DNA from: Candidatus Parabeggiatoa sp. nov. 2
GTDB taxonomy: Bacteria > Pseudomonadota > Gammaproteobacteria > Beggiatoales > Beggiatoaceae
Assembly (NCBI GenBank): GCA_002085445.1
Contig: NBMI01000008.1
Location: forward strand, 1 to 41,105
DNA: 41,105 nt
Direction of reading: 5' to 3'
Under the pieces are notes generated by a model. That model was not told where the DNA came from. It ran no database searches and saw only the letters and a list, made by a program, of their open reading frames with translations. Of the stretch, positions 1-7,452 are shown piece by piece; position 1 is the stretch's first letter; each line of letters begins with the position of its first letter. Position numbers and translations under genes: made by a program.

Positions 1-1
1 T

Positions 2-67
2 GTTTATAGAACGAAAAAAGCCCGGTTTTTAATAGGGATTAATTTAGAACATGCTGAGATAGTGTGA
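2..67 (+). pseudogene. 3' end of a phage/plasmid primase-like gene (cut by window edge)
   Basis: An open frame enters from the left edge and stops at TGA 65-67. Its 21 visible residues contain VYRTKKARFLIGINLEHAE, which recurs almost exactly in the small gene at 326-544. The pattern (RGF..YRTKKARFLIGI) resembles the C-terminal winged-helix tail of P4-type phage/plasmid primase-helicases. The body of the gene would lie to the left, so the family call rests only on this tail and its longer copy downstream. Whether the upstream gene is intact cannot be seen. Confidence 0.45.
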
Positions 68-325
68 ACGTGACAAATATGACGGGTGACAGATGTGACG
101 ATTAATGTCAAAGATATAAGTTGTCTTGTCACCGGTTAAGTTTATGTTTTATATCATCTTTTTAGAAAAGGTGACAGGGTGACAGATGTGCCGAGAGTTT
201 TGAAAAGATTCTATCTCATATGAGAAAACTCTTGGCATATCTGTCATTCTGTCACTCATTGATTTTGACTAACTTAACAAGGTGACGGATGTGACAGATA
301 TCATGCTACCTGTTAACATTAATCC
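68..325. repeat. GTGACA/GATGTGAC-rich spacer between two primase tails
   Basis: GTGACA-type motifs recur around 70-99, 169-190 and 281-298, with complementary TGTCAC forms around 121-134 and 241-255. In frame they would read as VTDVTD-like peptides, the sort of linker I recall between helicase and C-terminal domains of some P4-type primases. No convincing gene is present. It is probably the degenerate remains of that linker duplicated with the 3' end, but iteron-like binding sites cannot be excluded. Confidence 0.4.
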
Positions 326-544
326 ATGGTTTCTACTACAGATTTATTTAAGGCATATCAAAATTGGTGTGCTCAAAACAATGTGCGTGCGTTTTCTAAT
401 ATTGTTTTTGGTAGAGAAATGAGGGCTCGCGGGTTTGATGTTTATAGAACGAAAAAAGCCCGGTTTTTAATAGGGATTAATTTAGAACATGCTGAGCAGA
501 TTTATTTAAGGCATATCAAAATTGGTGTGCTAAAAATTAGATAA
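326..544 (+). pseudogene. Small primase C-terminal-domain remnant, 72 aa
   Basis: The 72-residue frame starts at ATG 326, just after an in-frame stop at 314. Residues 6-52 (LFKAYQNWCAQNN..SNIVFGREMRARGFDVYRTKKARFLIGI) look like the winged-helix C-terminal domain of P4-family phage/plasmid primases. No catalytic part is present. The last 16 residues are an accident: the DNA around 495-531 repeats that around 339-374 but is read in another frame, so the protein ends in a misread copy of its own beginning. Together with the copy at 2-67 this indicates tandem duplication of a gene 3' end. There is no clear ribosome binding site. Probably not a functional gene. Confidence 0.5.
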
Positions 545-582
545 CTCACTGATCGAACTCACGTTAATTCGATTAGTCGCAA

Positions 583-785
583 TATTAGTTGTACTACGTG
601 GCGGCGAATTCGTTTATCCGCGTAATTCGCTGTACTTATGTACTACGTGGCGGCTAATTCGTTTATCCGCGTAATTAGTTGTACTACGTGGCGGCGAATT
701 AATTCGATTATCCGCGTAATTAGTTGTACTACGTGGCGGCTAATTCGATTATCCGCGCTTGTGTCGCTGTACTACATGCGTGCCC
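583..785. repeat. Tandem repeat with GTACTACGTGGCGGC core
   Basis: The core GTACTACGTGGCGGC starts at 591, 640, 681 and 726 (spacing 49, 41 and 45 bp), with a decayed fifth copy near 769. Between cores lies AATTCG(T/A)TTATCCGCGTAATT. A lone copy of the second half sits at about 20491-20518. The 545-879 interval otherwise holds only the upstream region of the CHAT gene; frames through it are by-products of the repeat. Confidence 0.8.
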
Positions 786-879
786 GTGCATGCGGCAAAA
801 AATCAGACTTGAAATTTGAGTTGCATAGTATTAGAGTGCGCTCTCTATTAAACAACTCACTCATCAGAGGAATCCAGTT

Positions 880-3861
880 ATGAAATCTATCCGTCAACTT
901 TGCCTGTTATTAGTCGGTTTAACACTGTCTTCGCTTGGCTTTGCGTCTTCTTCAGACTGCTTAGGAAAGGGGGAAGGCGGAAAGGCTTTTCAACGGGGGA
1001 ATTTTATAGCGGCTGCCGAACATTGGGAGAACGCACGTCTGCGCCTCTCTAAGAACACCCCAGAATACATAAACACATCCGTGTGTTTGGCCGATGCTTA
1101 TCTGCGCTTGGGGCGTTTGAAGGCAGCATTTCCCATCTTGGAAGAGGCTCAGTTTCGTGCTGATAAAATCAACGATTCGGTAAGCCGCGCTAAAGTCCTG
1201 ATGGGCTTGAGTGATGTTTATGTCGCTATGCGTGACTACCAATATAAAAAGACGGACTATGGGATGCGAAAAATCCGTGACACAATTCCGTTTTACCAAA
1301 CGGACGATGACAAAAAGAACACTCTTTCCCAAAAAGAGGTTGAAGCGAGAAAAAAGATTCTCAAAAAAGAGCACATTCTCCAAAAAGCATTGGACACGCT
1401 TGAAGAAGCTGACAAAATTCTTGTTTGTGATAAAGAAAAAACGCCTTACCCGTTGCTGTGCGCTAATCTATTGAACAGACGGGGCCAAGTTTTGTTGTTG
1501 CAAATTCATCACTTTCACAAAAAAAGTGAAGTTATGACGCAGCAAATGAAACTACTTCCGCAGGGTCCTGTTCGATACCAGAAAAAACGAGACAGAAATA
1601 CGTCTAAGAAGACAGCTGAGGACAAATATTATAAGGATTATCAGGCTTTAGTGAAATCAGCTAAGGACAAATATTATCGGGGTTTAGCGAAATATGAGAA
1701 TAAGCAATCCCTTGCCAACATCCAAGCTGCTAATCAAATATTAGGTGTTAAAATATCCCTTAATCACCTTCAAACTTTACAATTTGGCTATAAGAATAAG
1801 TTAGATGAAGAAGAGGTAGTTGAGAAAAAGGCCAAGGAGGAATTAGAGCCAATAGATAAAGCAAGTAAAACGCTCTATCGTCGGATAAAAGAGTTACCGG
1901 ATTCGCATGACAAAACCTCTGCTTTAATTAGCCTCGCTCAACTTATGCGGGATTTGCCACCTTCAGTAGTAACACAACCAAGAAGGCGTGCCTACAATCT
2001 TTTAACTGAAGCATTCAGGGTGGCCAAGAAGAACGACGATATTTTCTCTATGGCTGAGGCTAAAGGCTATCAGGCGGAACTCTATGCCGAACTAGGACGT
2101 TATAATGAAGCCGTCCGACTTGCTCGGTCGGCCATTTTTCATGTCCAACGATATCCACACTTTCACTTTCAGAATTATCCAAAACAGTTGGCGCGTTTAC
2201 AGTGGCAATTGGGAACCTATTTGGAAAAGCAGGGACAGTATCAAGAAGCAATTCAAGCTTATGAGAATGCCTCTGACTCTTTTCAGAAAGCTCGTCAATA
2301 CTGCGGTAGTGTCTCGCCCTCTATCCGAGATATGGAAGAACAGATGGATTTGGAATGGGCCAATCTATTACTCAAAGAGGCCTCAAAAGCCTCCTCAGAA
2401 AAAGAGAAACATGAACTGCTGGCACAAGCCATAGACGCGCTAGAATTGTTCAAACAGGCCGAGTTGCGAAATTACTTTCAGGATGAGTGTATCACCGAAA
2501 AGAAAGTGATAGAGGTGGACGAATTGTTGTCGTCCCATCCCAACGTGGCCGTTTTTTACCCCATCGTGTTGAAGAATCGTGTTGAATTATTACTGATTTC
2601 AAACAAAAACAGAAAGATCGAGTACAAACAGCTCAATGGATTTGAAATCAAGACGGCGGAAGAAGAACCAGAGTACAACTGTGAAAAAGCTGAAAGACAA
2701 CAGAGCAACCGTTTTGAAAAGTTGGACTTGTCAAAAGCCCAACCTTTTCATCAAGCTGTCCAGTGTTTCAGGAAGCTTTTAGAAGTGGAACAAGATCGAA
2801 CTGAAAAAGAGCCAAAAGCTAATTGGCTTGAAGGGTTTGAAAACAAGTATCAAAAGCTTAAAAAAGAAGCAAATGTTCTCTATCAGTTGCTTCTTCAACC
2901 AGTCACTAAGGTATTGGATAAACAGCCGCAGATAGATACCCTTATTATTGTTCCGAGTGATATTTTGTACGCCATCCCTTTTGCTGCTTTACATGATGGT
3001 CAGGATTTTGTGTTGCAAAAAGATTACGCGCTGGTTGTCACGCCTAGCTTGAAACTGACTGATCCCACTCCGTTGTCACGCGATTTTCGTCGGGTGTTGT
3101 TGAGTGGAACAACTAAGTTTGAAGATAAGGAAATTAATTGGCTTGAATATGTCCAAGCTGAATTAAATAAAATCTCCTGTGTGTTAATGGATAATCTTAA
3201 GGTTGATGATGACAACTCATTTGCCATTGAAACCCTTGATAGCTGGATAAATAACCCACCCTGTTTGTCTAACCCGATAGATCGCCTTTTCGGTTATGAA
3301 ATAGATCGTCTTTTTGATAAGGAATTTACCCTTTCTAACCTGAAAGACAGCTTCCGCAAGGTTCCTTATTCCATTGTTCATTTGGCGACTCATGCTCGTT
3401 TTGACTTGGAACCAGAAGAAACATTTTTACAGACCTCCGAAGGTAAACGTGACGAGGCTTTAGGGAAAATATTTATGAACGACTTGGAAGAATTTGTTCA
3501 TCTGGCTGAATTCAGAACCCAACCGATAGAATTGCTCACGTTAAGTGCCTGTGAAACTGCCCAAGGAGATAAACATGCGGCTCTAGGACTTTCTGGCCTG
3601 GCCCTGAAGGCGGGTGCCCGTAGTGTTGTTGGAACACTCTGGGAAGTGAAAGACCCTGCAACCGCCTACATGATGGTCGAATTTTATCGGCAATTGAAAA
3701 AAGAGCCTAACTGGTCGATAGCACGGGCCTTACAGGAAGCTCAGAGGCGATTATGGAGGCTGGGAAAAGAGGCGACTGGGAAGAATAACAACAAAGATGA
3801 TGAAAAATATCAACATCCTCATTATTGGTCACCGTTTTTGTTGATTGGGAATTGGATGTGA
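880..3861 (+). CDS. Exported TPR-CHAT domain (caspase-like) peptidase, 993 aa
   Basis: CHAT proteins are caspase/separase-fold cysteine peptidases, usually joined to protein-interaction repeats. Residues 1-23 form a signal peptide (hydrophobic core LCLLLVGLTLSSLGFA). TPR-like helical repeats cover roughly 25-130 and 345-490 (for example GRYNEAVRLARSAI and GQYQEAIQAYENA). A Lys/Glu-rich stretch lies between them at about 140-330. The CHAT domain spans about 690-990, with the expected His838 (VHLATH) and Cys891 (LSACETAQG) dyad and the trailing GARSVVGTLWEV block. ATG 880 follows AGAGGA by 8 bases. The signal peptide implies periplasmic or surface action, unlike cytosolic CHAT effectors of defence systems. 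No substrate can be named. It faces a convergent cluster of CHASE2 and PPYT genes that also encode exported or membrane proteins. Confidence 0.93.
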   Translation: MKSIRQLCLLLVGLTLSSLGFASSSDCLGKGEGGKAFQRGNFIAAAEHWENARLRLSKNTPEYINTSVCLADAYLRLGRLKAAFPILEEAQFRADKINDSVSRAKVLMGLSDVYVAMRDYQYKKTDYGMRKIRDTIPFYQTDDDKKNTLSQKEVEARKKILKKEHILQKALDTLEEADKILVCDKEKTPYPLLCANLLNRRGQVLLLQIHHFHKKSEVMTQQMKLLPQGPVRYQKKRDRNTSKKTAEDKYYKDYQALVKSAKDKYYRGLAKYENKQSLANIQAANQILGVKISLNHLQTLQFGYKNKLDEEEVVEKKAKEELEPIDKASKTLYRRIKELPDSHDKTSALISLAQLMRDLPPSVVTQPRRRAYNLLTEAFRVAKKNDDIFSMAEAKGYQAELYAELGRYNEAVRLARSAIFHVQRYPHFHFQNYPKQLARLQWQLGTYLEKQGQYQEAIQAYENASDSFQKARQYCGSVSPSIRDMEEQMDLEWANLLLKEASKASSEKEKHELLAQAIDALELFKQAELRNYFQDECITEKKVIEVDELLSSHPNVAVFYPIVLKNRVELLLISNKNRKIEYKQLNGFEIKTAEEEPEYNCEKAERQQSNRFEKLDLSKAQPFHQAVQCFRKLLEVEQDRTEKEPKANWLEGFENKYQKLKKEANVLYQLLLQPVTKVLDKQPQIDTLIIVPSDILYAIPFAALHDGQDFVLQKDYALVVTPSLKLTDPTPLSRDFRRVLLSGTTKFEDKEINWLEYVQAELNKISCVLMDNLKVDDDNSFAIETLDSWINNPPCLSNPIDRLFGYEIDRLFDKEFTLSNLKDSFRKVPYSIVHLATHARFDLEPEETFLQTSEGKRDEALGKIFMNDLEEFVHLAEFRTQPIELLTLSACETAQGDKHAALGLSGLALKAGARSVVGTLWEVKDPATAYMMVEFYRQLKKEPNWSIARALQEAQRRLWRLGKEATGKNNNKDDEKYQHPHYWSPFLLIGNWM

Positions 3862-3949
3862 ATCATCCCCGCCACTAGGCTAGGATATTGGTAGATTTTT
3901 AATGTGATCGGACTTTAGGGAGCAGGTTGCAATCTTGCTCCCACGAACA

Positions 3950-3980
3950 GAAACCCATAAAAATATGGGTTTCTTATTTT
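3950..3980 (+). terminator. Hairpin terminator between convergent genes
   Basis: A 10-bp stem (GAAACCCATA / TATGGGTTTC, loop AAAA) is followed by TTATTTT. It lies 88 bases after the CHAT stop and 14 bases beyond the stop of the opposing gene. A second stem (GGGAGCA / TGCTCCC) precedes it at about 3918-3942. The symmetric stem could serve both strands. Confidence 0.7.
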
Positions 3981-3994
3981 GGAACGTTGGGTAT

Positions 3995-4693
3995 TTATTG
4001 GCTCATTCCGCACGCCGACAAGATATTTTTATCCGTCTCGCCATTTTTGCCAAATTGATAGGCTTCAAATGCCCATTTCTTGCTTCCTTGTTCTGCCAGC
4101 CATTTCGCACAAGAACCAACAGTTGGCTGCCTTTTTTTAGAAAGCGGCAAGTTTTTCACTACTTCAAACTGCATAACGACGACTGTTTTAGGTTTGCTGT
4201 TATCGCTAACGGTTACCCAATAGGCACCTTTTTTCAGCGTCTTACTCAATTTTAACGACACTTCCGTCTCTTTCTTGGAGGAGTTGACATGACTAAAACC
4301 TATCATACGCCCTCTTTTTTCCACCAGAATCGTATAGGGAGGCTTACCTCCTATCAACCTAAAATGGAGCACCTTTTTGCCAGCTATGAGGTGTACCTTA
4401 CCTTCTATTCCTTCTAAGAACTGGATAACAACTTCTCCCTTTTTGATTCTTTTCGCAATTGAACGACCCAGTGCGCTGCTCCGTGCATGGGAACTGTTCC
4501 ACAAACTGTTCCAAATATCCTTGACGATATCCACAGCATTCCCGAACACGCCAGGCGATGGAACAACCTTTACGTTTGCCCATGTAGGTATCACCATAAC
4601 CAGCATTAACGCGAAACACAGTCCGCGTCCAATTGCTCGCCAATTCCAAATGGAATGGCCAAAGTAGTGATAAGAGCACTTCATCAGCCGCAC
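3995..4693 (-). CDS. Small exported PPYT-domain protein, copy C (5' end rearranged), 232 aa
   Basis: I do not recognise a named family. The protein is a paralogue of those at 4398-5354 and 5429-6151. It has a long N-region, then a hydrophobic signal segment (GLCFALMLVMVIPTWA), a beta-type domain with GGKPPYTILVEKRGR at its centre, and a C-terminal CAKWLAEQG..KWAFEAYQF segment ending LSACGMSQ. Two cysteines near the C-terminus are shared with copy A and could form a disulphide. The original start is gone: a deletion joined this gene to the end of copy B, so the first ATG (4691-4693) lies inside copy B in another frame without a good ribosome binding site. Expression would need reinitiation. 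The SprB/Ig-like fold is inferred from the GG.PPYT motif only. Confidence 0.7.
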   Translation of the reverse strand: MRLMKCSYHYFGHSIWNWRAIGRGLCFALMLVMVIPTWANVKVVPSPGVFGNAVDIVKDIWNSLWNSSHARSSALGRSIAKRIKKGEVVIQFLEGIEGKVHLIAGKKVLHFRLIGGKPPYTILVEKRGRMIGFSHVNSSKKETEVSLKLSKTLKKGAYWVTVSDNSKPKTVVVMQFEVVKNLPLSKKRQPTVGSCAKWLAEQGSKKWAFEAYQFGKNGETDKNILSACGMSQ

Positions 4694-5354
4694 CTACCTT
4701 TGAAAATTGATAGGCCTCAAAGGCCCATTCACCCTGTTCTTGAGTTGCCAACCAGTACACACATGAATACAGTTGGTCTTGGCTATTTTTAATTTCTTGT
4801 TTCTTGTCACTGGTTGGCAGCGGTGGTAACTCTGCAATGACTTGAAACTTGGTGATAACCTGTTCACTGTCCTTGGCGGAATCTCTGACAGTTAGCCAAT
4901 AATAGGCACCCTCTTCCAAGGCTAAATGGAACACGGGTTTGTCGTCATTGAAGGTTTTTTCTAATTCCTTGGTTGGACTTCCTTGTTTTTGCACCTCAAC
5001 CGTATAGGGCGGCTGACCTCCTTTCAGCCACAAATAAATCACCTCTTTACCGGCCCTCAGCTTGGCATCACCTATGGTTCCTTCTAGGAAGGGTATCACA
5101 AGTGCGTCTTGTTGGACTTGTTTGGGGAGGTTCCTAGAAACTGCTCTACTGGCTGTTTGATAGGAACTGTCCCATAAATGATTCCACCAACTCGTCAACA
5201 GACTCCCCAGATTTTCGCTGACGGAACGCTCTTCAACAGTGACGTTAGCAGCTACTGGCATCACTACAACAAGCATCAACGCGAAACACAGTCCGCGCCA
5301 GATTGTTCGCCATTTCCAAATGGCATGGCTAAAGTTTGGATTGAACTTTTGCAT
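4398..5354 (-). CDS. Small exported PPYT-domain protein, copy B, fused out of frame into copy C, 318 aa
   Basis: Residues 1-229 closely match copy A: identical N-terminus (MQKFNPNFSHAIWKW), signal segment ending VMPVAA, GGQPPYTVEVQ beta domain, and CVYWLATQEQGEWAFEAYQF. After GAADEVLLS the reading frame runs into the 5' part of copy C in the wrong frame, giving about 85 unrelated residues and losing the normal ending (LSLCG). The second conserved cysteine is therefore missing. GGAGG stands 6 bases before ATG 5354, as in copy A. A deletion of copy B's stop, the spacer and the first codons of copy C explains it. Function unknown; probably periplasmic. Confidence 0.75.
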   Translation of the reverse strand: MQKFNPNFSHAIWKWRTIWRGLCFALMLVVVMPVAANVTVEERSVSENLGSLLTSWWNHLWDSSYQTASRAVSRNLPKQVQQDALVIPFLEGTIGDAKLRAGKEVIYLWLKGGQPPYTVEVQKQGSPTKELEKTFNDDKPVFHLALEEGAYYWLTVRDSAKDSEQVITKFQVIAELPPLPTSDKKQEIKNSQDQLYSCVYWLATQEQGEWAFEAYQFSKVGAADEVLLSLLWPFHLELASNWTRTVFRVNAGYGDTYMGKRKGCSIAWRVRECCGYRQGYLEQFVEQFPCTEQRTGSFNCEKNQKGRSCYPVLRRNRR

Positions 5355-5380
5355 ACTTAGCCTCCTTTAATGTCAAATAA

Positions 5381-5404
5381 ATCCGATTTGTTGAAAAATC
5401 GGAT
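5381..5404 (-). terminator. AATCCGAT-type hairpin after copy A
   Basis: ATCCGATTT / AAATCGGAT inverted repeat, 25 bases beyond the copy A stop on the minus strand, followed only by TTTATTTG. The same palindrome family recurs after many genes in this window (for example 9837-9869 and 40707-40739). The terminator role is inferred. Confidence 0.5.
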
Positions 5405-5428
5405 AACTTTTGCCTTTCTTGTGGGACA

Positions 5429-6151
5429 CTATCTAGTTATTCCGCAGAGGGATAATATCTCGTCAGTCCGTCCATTCATTGATAACTGATACGCTTCAAA
5501 GGCCCATTCACCATTTTCTTGTGTTGCCAACCACTGTACACATGAAGAAAGTCGCTCTTGGCTATTCTTGATGTTCTTGATGTCTAGCATTTCTTTCTGG
5601 GTTGGCTTTGGCAGCTGCGAGTCAGCGACTACTTTAAAACGGGTAATCACGGGTTCGCTGTTCTTGGCGGTGTCGCTGACTATCACCCAATAATGGGTAC
5701 CCACTTTCAACTCGGCCCCCCAATTTAGCGAAACCTCGGCTTCCTTGATGTTGGATTTAAAACCTATTACCTTACCTCCTTTTTCCACCTTAATCGTATA
5801 AGGCGGCTTACCTCCTTTTAACCAAAAATAGACTTTATCTTTGCCGACTCTCAGTTTGGCATCACATACCCTTCCTTCTAGGAAGGGTACAACAAGCGCG
5901 TCCTCTGTGAGTTGTTTGGAGATATTCCTAGAACCGCCCATTTTTTTTGTTTTATGGGAACTTTCCCACAAACCATTCCACCAATCCTTGACGAAATCTG
6001 TGGCATTTCCAATGTATGAAGATTTAACCGAAGTCATCTCTTCCGCCCAGACTGGCATCACCACAACAAGCATCAACGCGAAACAGAGTCCGCGCCAGAT
6101 TGTTCGCCATTTCCAAATGGCATGGCTAAAGTTTGGATTGAACTTTTGCAT
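5429..6151 (-). CDS. Small exported PPYT-domain protein, copy A (intact), 240 aa
   Basis: This is the undamaged member of the three-copy family. Residues 1-36 are an extended signal peptide (about 18 polar residues, then GLCFALMLVVVMPVWA, likely cleaved before EEM). A beta-rich domain spans about 85-176, with LKGGKPPYTIKVEKGGK at 111-127 and GTHYWVIVSDTAKNSEPVITRF at 151-172. This resembles SprB/Ig-like modules where 'GG.PPYT' marks a strand turn. Residues 196-240 form a small C-terminal segment with Cys204 and Cys236. GGAGG lies 6 bases before ATG 6151. It follows the deleted CHASE2 copy by 47 bases in the same direction, suggesting that CHASE2 and PPYT genes form one unit. No known enzyme motif is seen. 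Confidence 0.8.
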   Translation of the reverse strand: MQKFNPNFSHAIWKWRTIWRGLCFALMLVVVMPVWAEEMTSVKSSYIGNATDFVKDWWNGLWESSHKTKKMGGSRNISKQLTEDALVVPFLEGRVCDAKLRVGKDKVYFWLKGGKPPYTIKVEKGGKVIGFKSNIKEAEVSLNWGAELKVGTHYWVIVSDTAKNSEPVITRFKVVADSQLPKPTQKEMLDIKNIKNSQERLSSCVQWLATQENGEWAFEAYQLSMNGRTDEILSLCGITR

Positions 6152-6198
6152 ACTTAGCCTCCTATAAAAGTTGGTGTGACTTCATTTACAAATTGTCT

Positions 6199-7255
6199 TC
6201 AATAAATTTGGTTTTTAAGGCCACCACTACCCAGATTCCGTTGTTCACGCCGCTCATCAAAGTCAGAAGCGATTCTGTAAATTTGTACCACAATTAATGG
6301 TAGTATAAAATATAACCACACCGCCTCACGAAATAGATACATACTCACCGGCAACATGATAATGATGATAAACACCCCTGAAAGCACCATACCCCAAAAA
6401 GAACTAAATCGTGCAAACAGGACGCTCATAATAATAATTAATAGGGCCGTTAGCAAGAAATTTACCCAGCTAGGTAACGGCTCAATTTTTCCATAGTGTA
6501 GTAACGAATGAATTGCATTGATAATAATAAGAGAACCGGGCATCTCGTCTAACGGCGTTAAATGAACATCGCCCCCATCACGATAGCTCCCACCGATTAC
6601 AACGATGCGATTAGTCAACCGTTTCAAACAGTCCTCATCAGGCTTAGAGCCGATCACATTGATCGCTGAGCAAACCGTTAGGGCCTCTTCATCGGCCTCA
6701 GTCGGCATAACAAGTGGTAAGCGCTTATCCTTTAACCAAGGCATAGTGTACAAAATCCGTTGGTTAATGTCTCGTATTTTGGTACTAATGGACGGCAACC
6801 CACACAATTCTTCAATGGGTTCAGACGGCGCCTCATATTTGTCCTCGCAGTTTTTAGGACGGAACGGTTTTAACTTCTCTTGTATCTCGTTCGCGCTACA
6901 CCCCTGAACTTCGGCCATCGCTAACAATTCAATGGAAGGGATAACTTGCGGCTGTTTATCGCTTGTGCAAGCATGCTGCCACAATTGCCAACGCCTAACT
7001 ACTTGATCCTCCGCACGATAAAAATGTGCCGAGGCCCATTGTAGGTAGGGTGCTGAGTGTGCAACCATTTCTTATAAAATTGATGGGATTCCATATGAAA
7101 TTCAATACTTTCTTGAAGAGTTCTTTGGTGCACTTCAACAAATGGGAAAATAGTTGAACTATACATTTAACTAATCTAAGCAATTTCTGCCTAAAGAACA
7201 CGAGTAATATTATTAATATTGACCCATATAATAACAATTGCAACCAATGCGACAA
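6199..7255 (-). pseudogene. CHASE2 protein gene with internal deletion
   Basis: The 5' end (TTG start 7253-7255 after AAGGAG, MSHWLQLLLYG) and the 3' part (6199-7068, from AHSAPYLQWASAHFYRAEDQ to the three C-terminal membrane helices) both match the intact gene at 7453-9003. About 170 residues in between are missing, including the second membrane helix and the first half of the CHASE2 domain. The junction near 7065-7090 also breaks the frame. The remaining 289-residue frame has no ribosome binding site and no N-terminal membrane anchor. The divergence between the two copies suggests an old duplication followed by deletion. Confidence 0.85.
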
Positions 7256-7446
7256 ATTTGTATCTCCTTAAAAAAGTCAAGTTCATATCTGGTGAATTGA
7301 GTTTTTTTGTAAAGCTGTCGATTTTCTCGACCTGGCCCTCAACCAACGTAGTGGTTATCAGTTGTCAGTTATCAGTTGTCAGTGAATAATTTGTTGGTGA
7401 ATTTCACTTCAAAGAAATCCGATTTTTTGAAAAACTCGGATTTCTT
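7256..7446. repeat. Upstream-region repeat, copy 1
   Basis: About 190 bp upstream of the deleted CHASE2 gene recur at 9004-9141 and 9331-9530. Shared blocks are TCAAGTTCATATCTGGTGAA, a TCTCGACCTGGCCCTCAACC block, a run of TCAGTTA/TCAGTTG heptamers (7353-7383), and the AATCCGATTTTTTGAAAAAC palindrome. It holds the ribosome binding site and presumably the promoter of the CHASE2 copy, and the end of the previous gene's 3' region. Confidence 0.8.
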
Positions 7447-7452
7447 GGTAAA

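Noticed and set aside
638..883. 81-residue frame upstream of the CHAT gene
   Set aside because: It is a by-product of the tandem repeat at 583-785; it repeats SCTTWRR-type peptides and overlaps the CHAT start.
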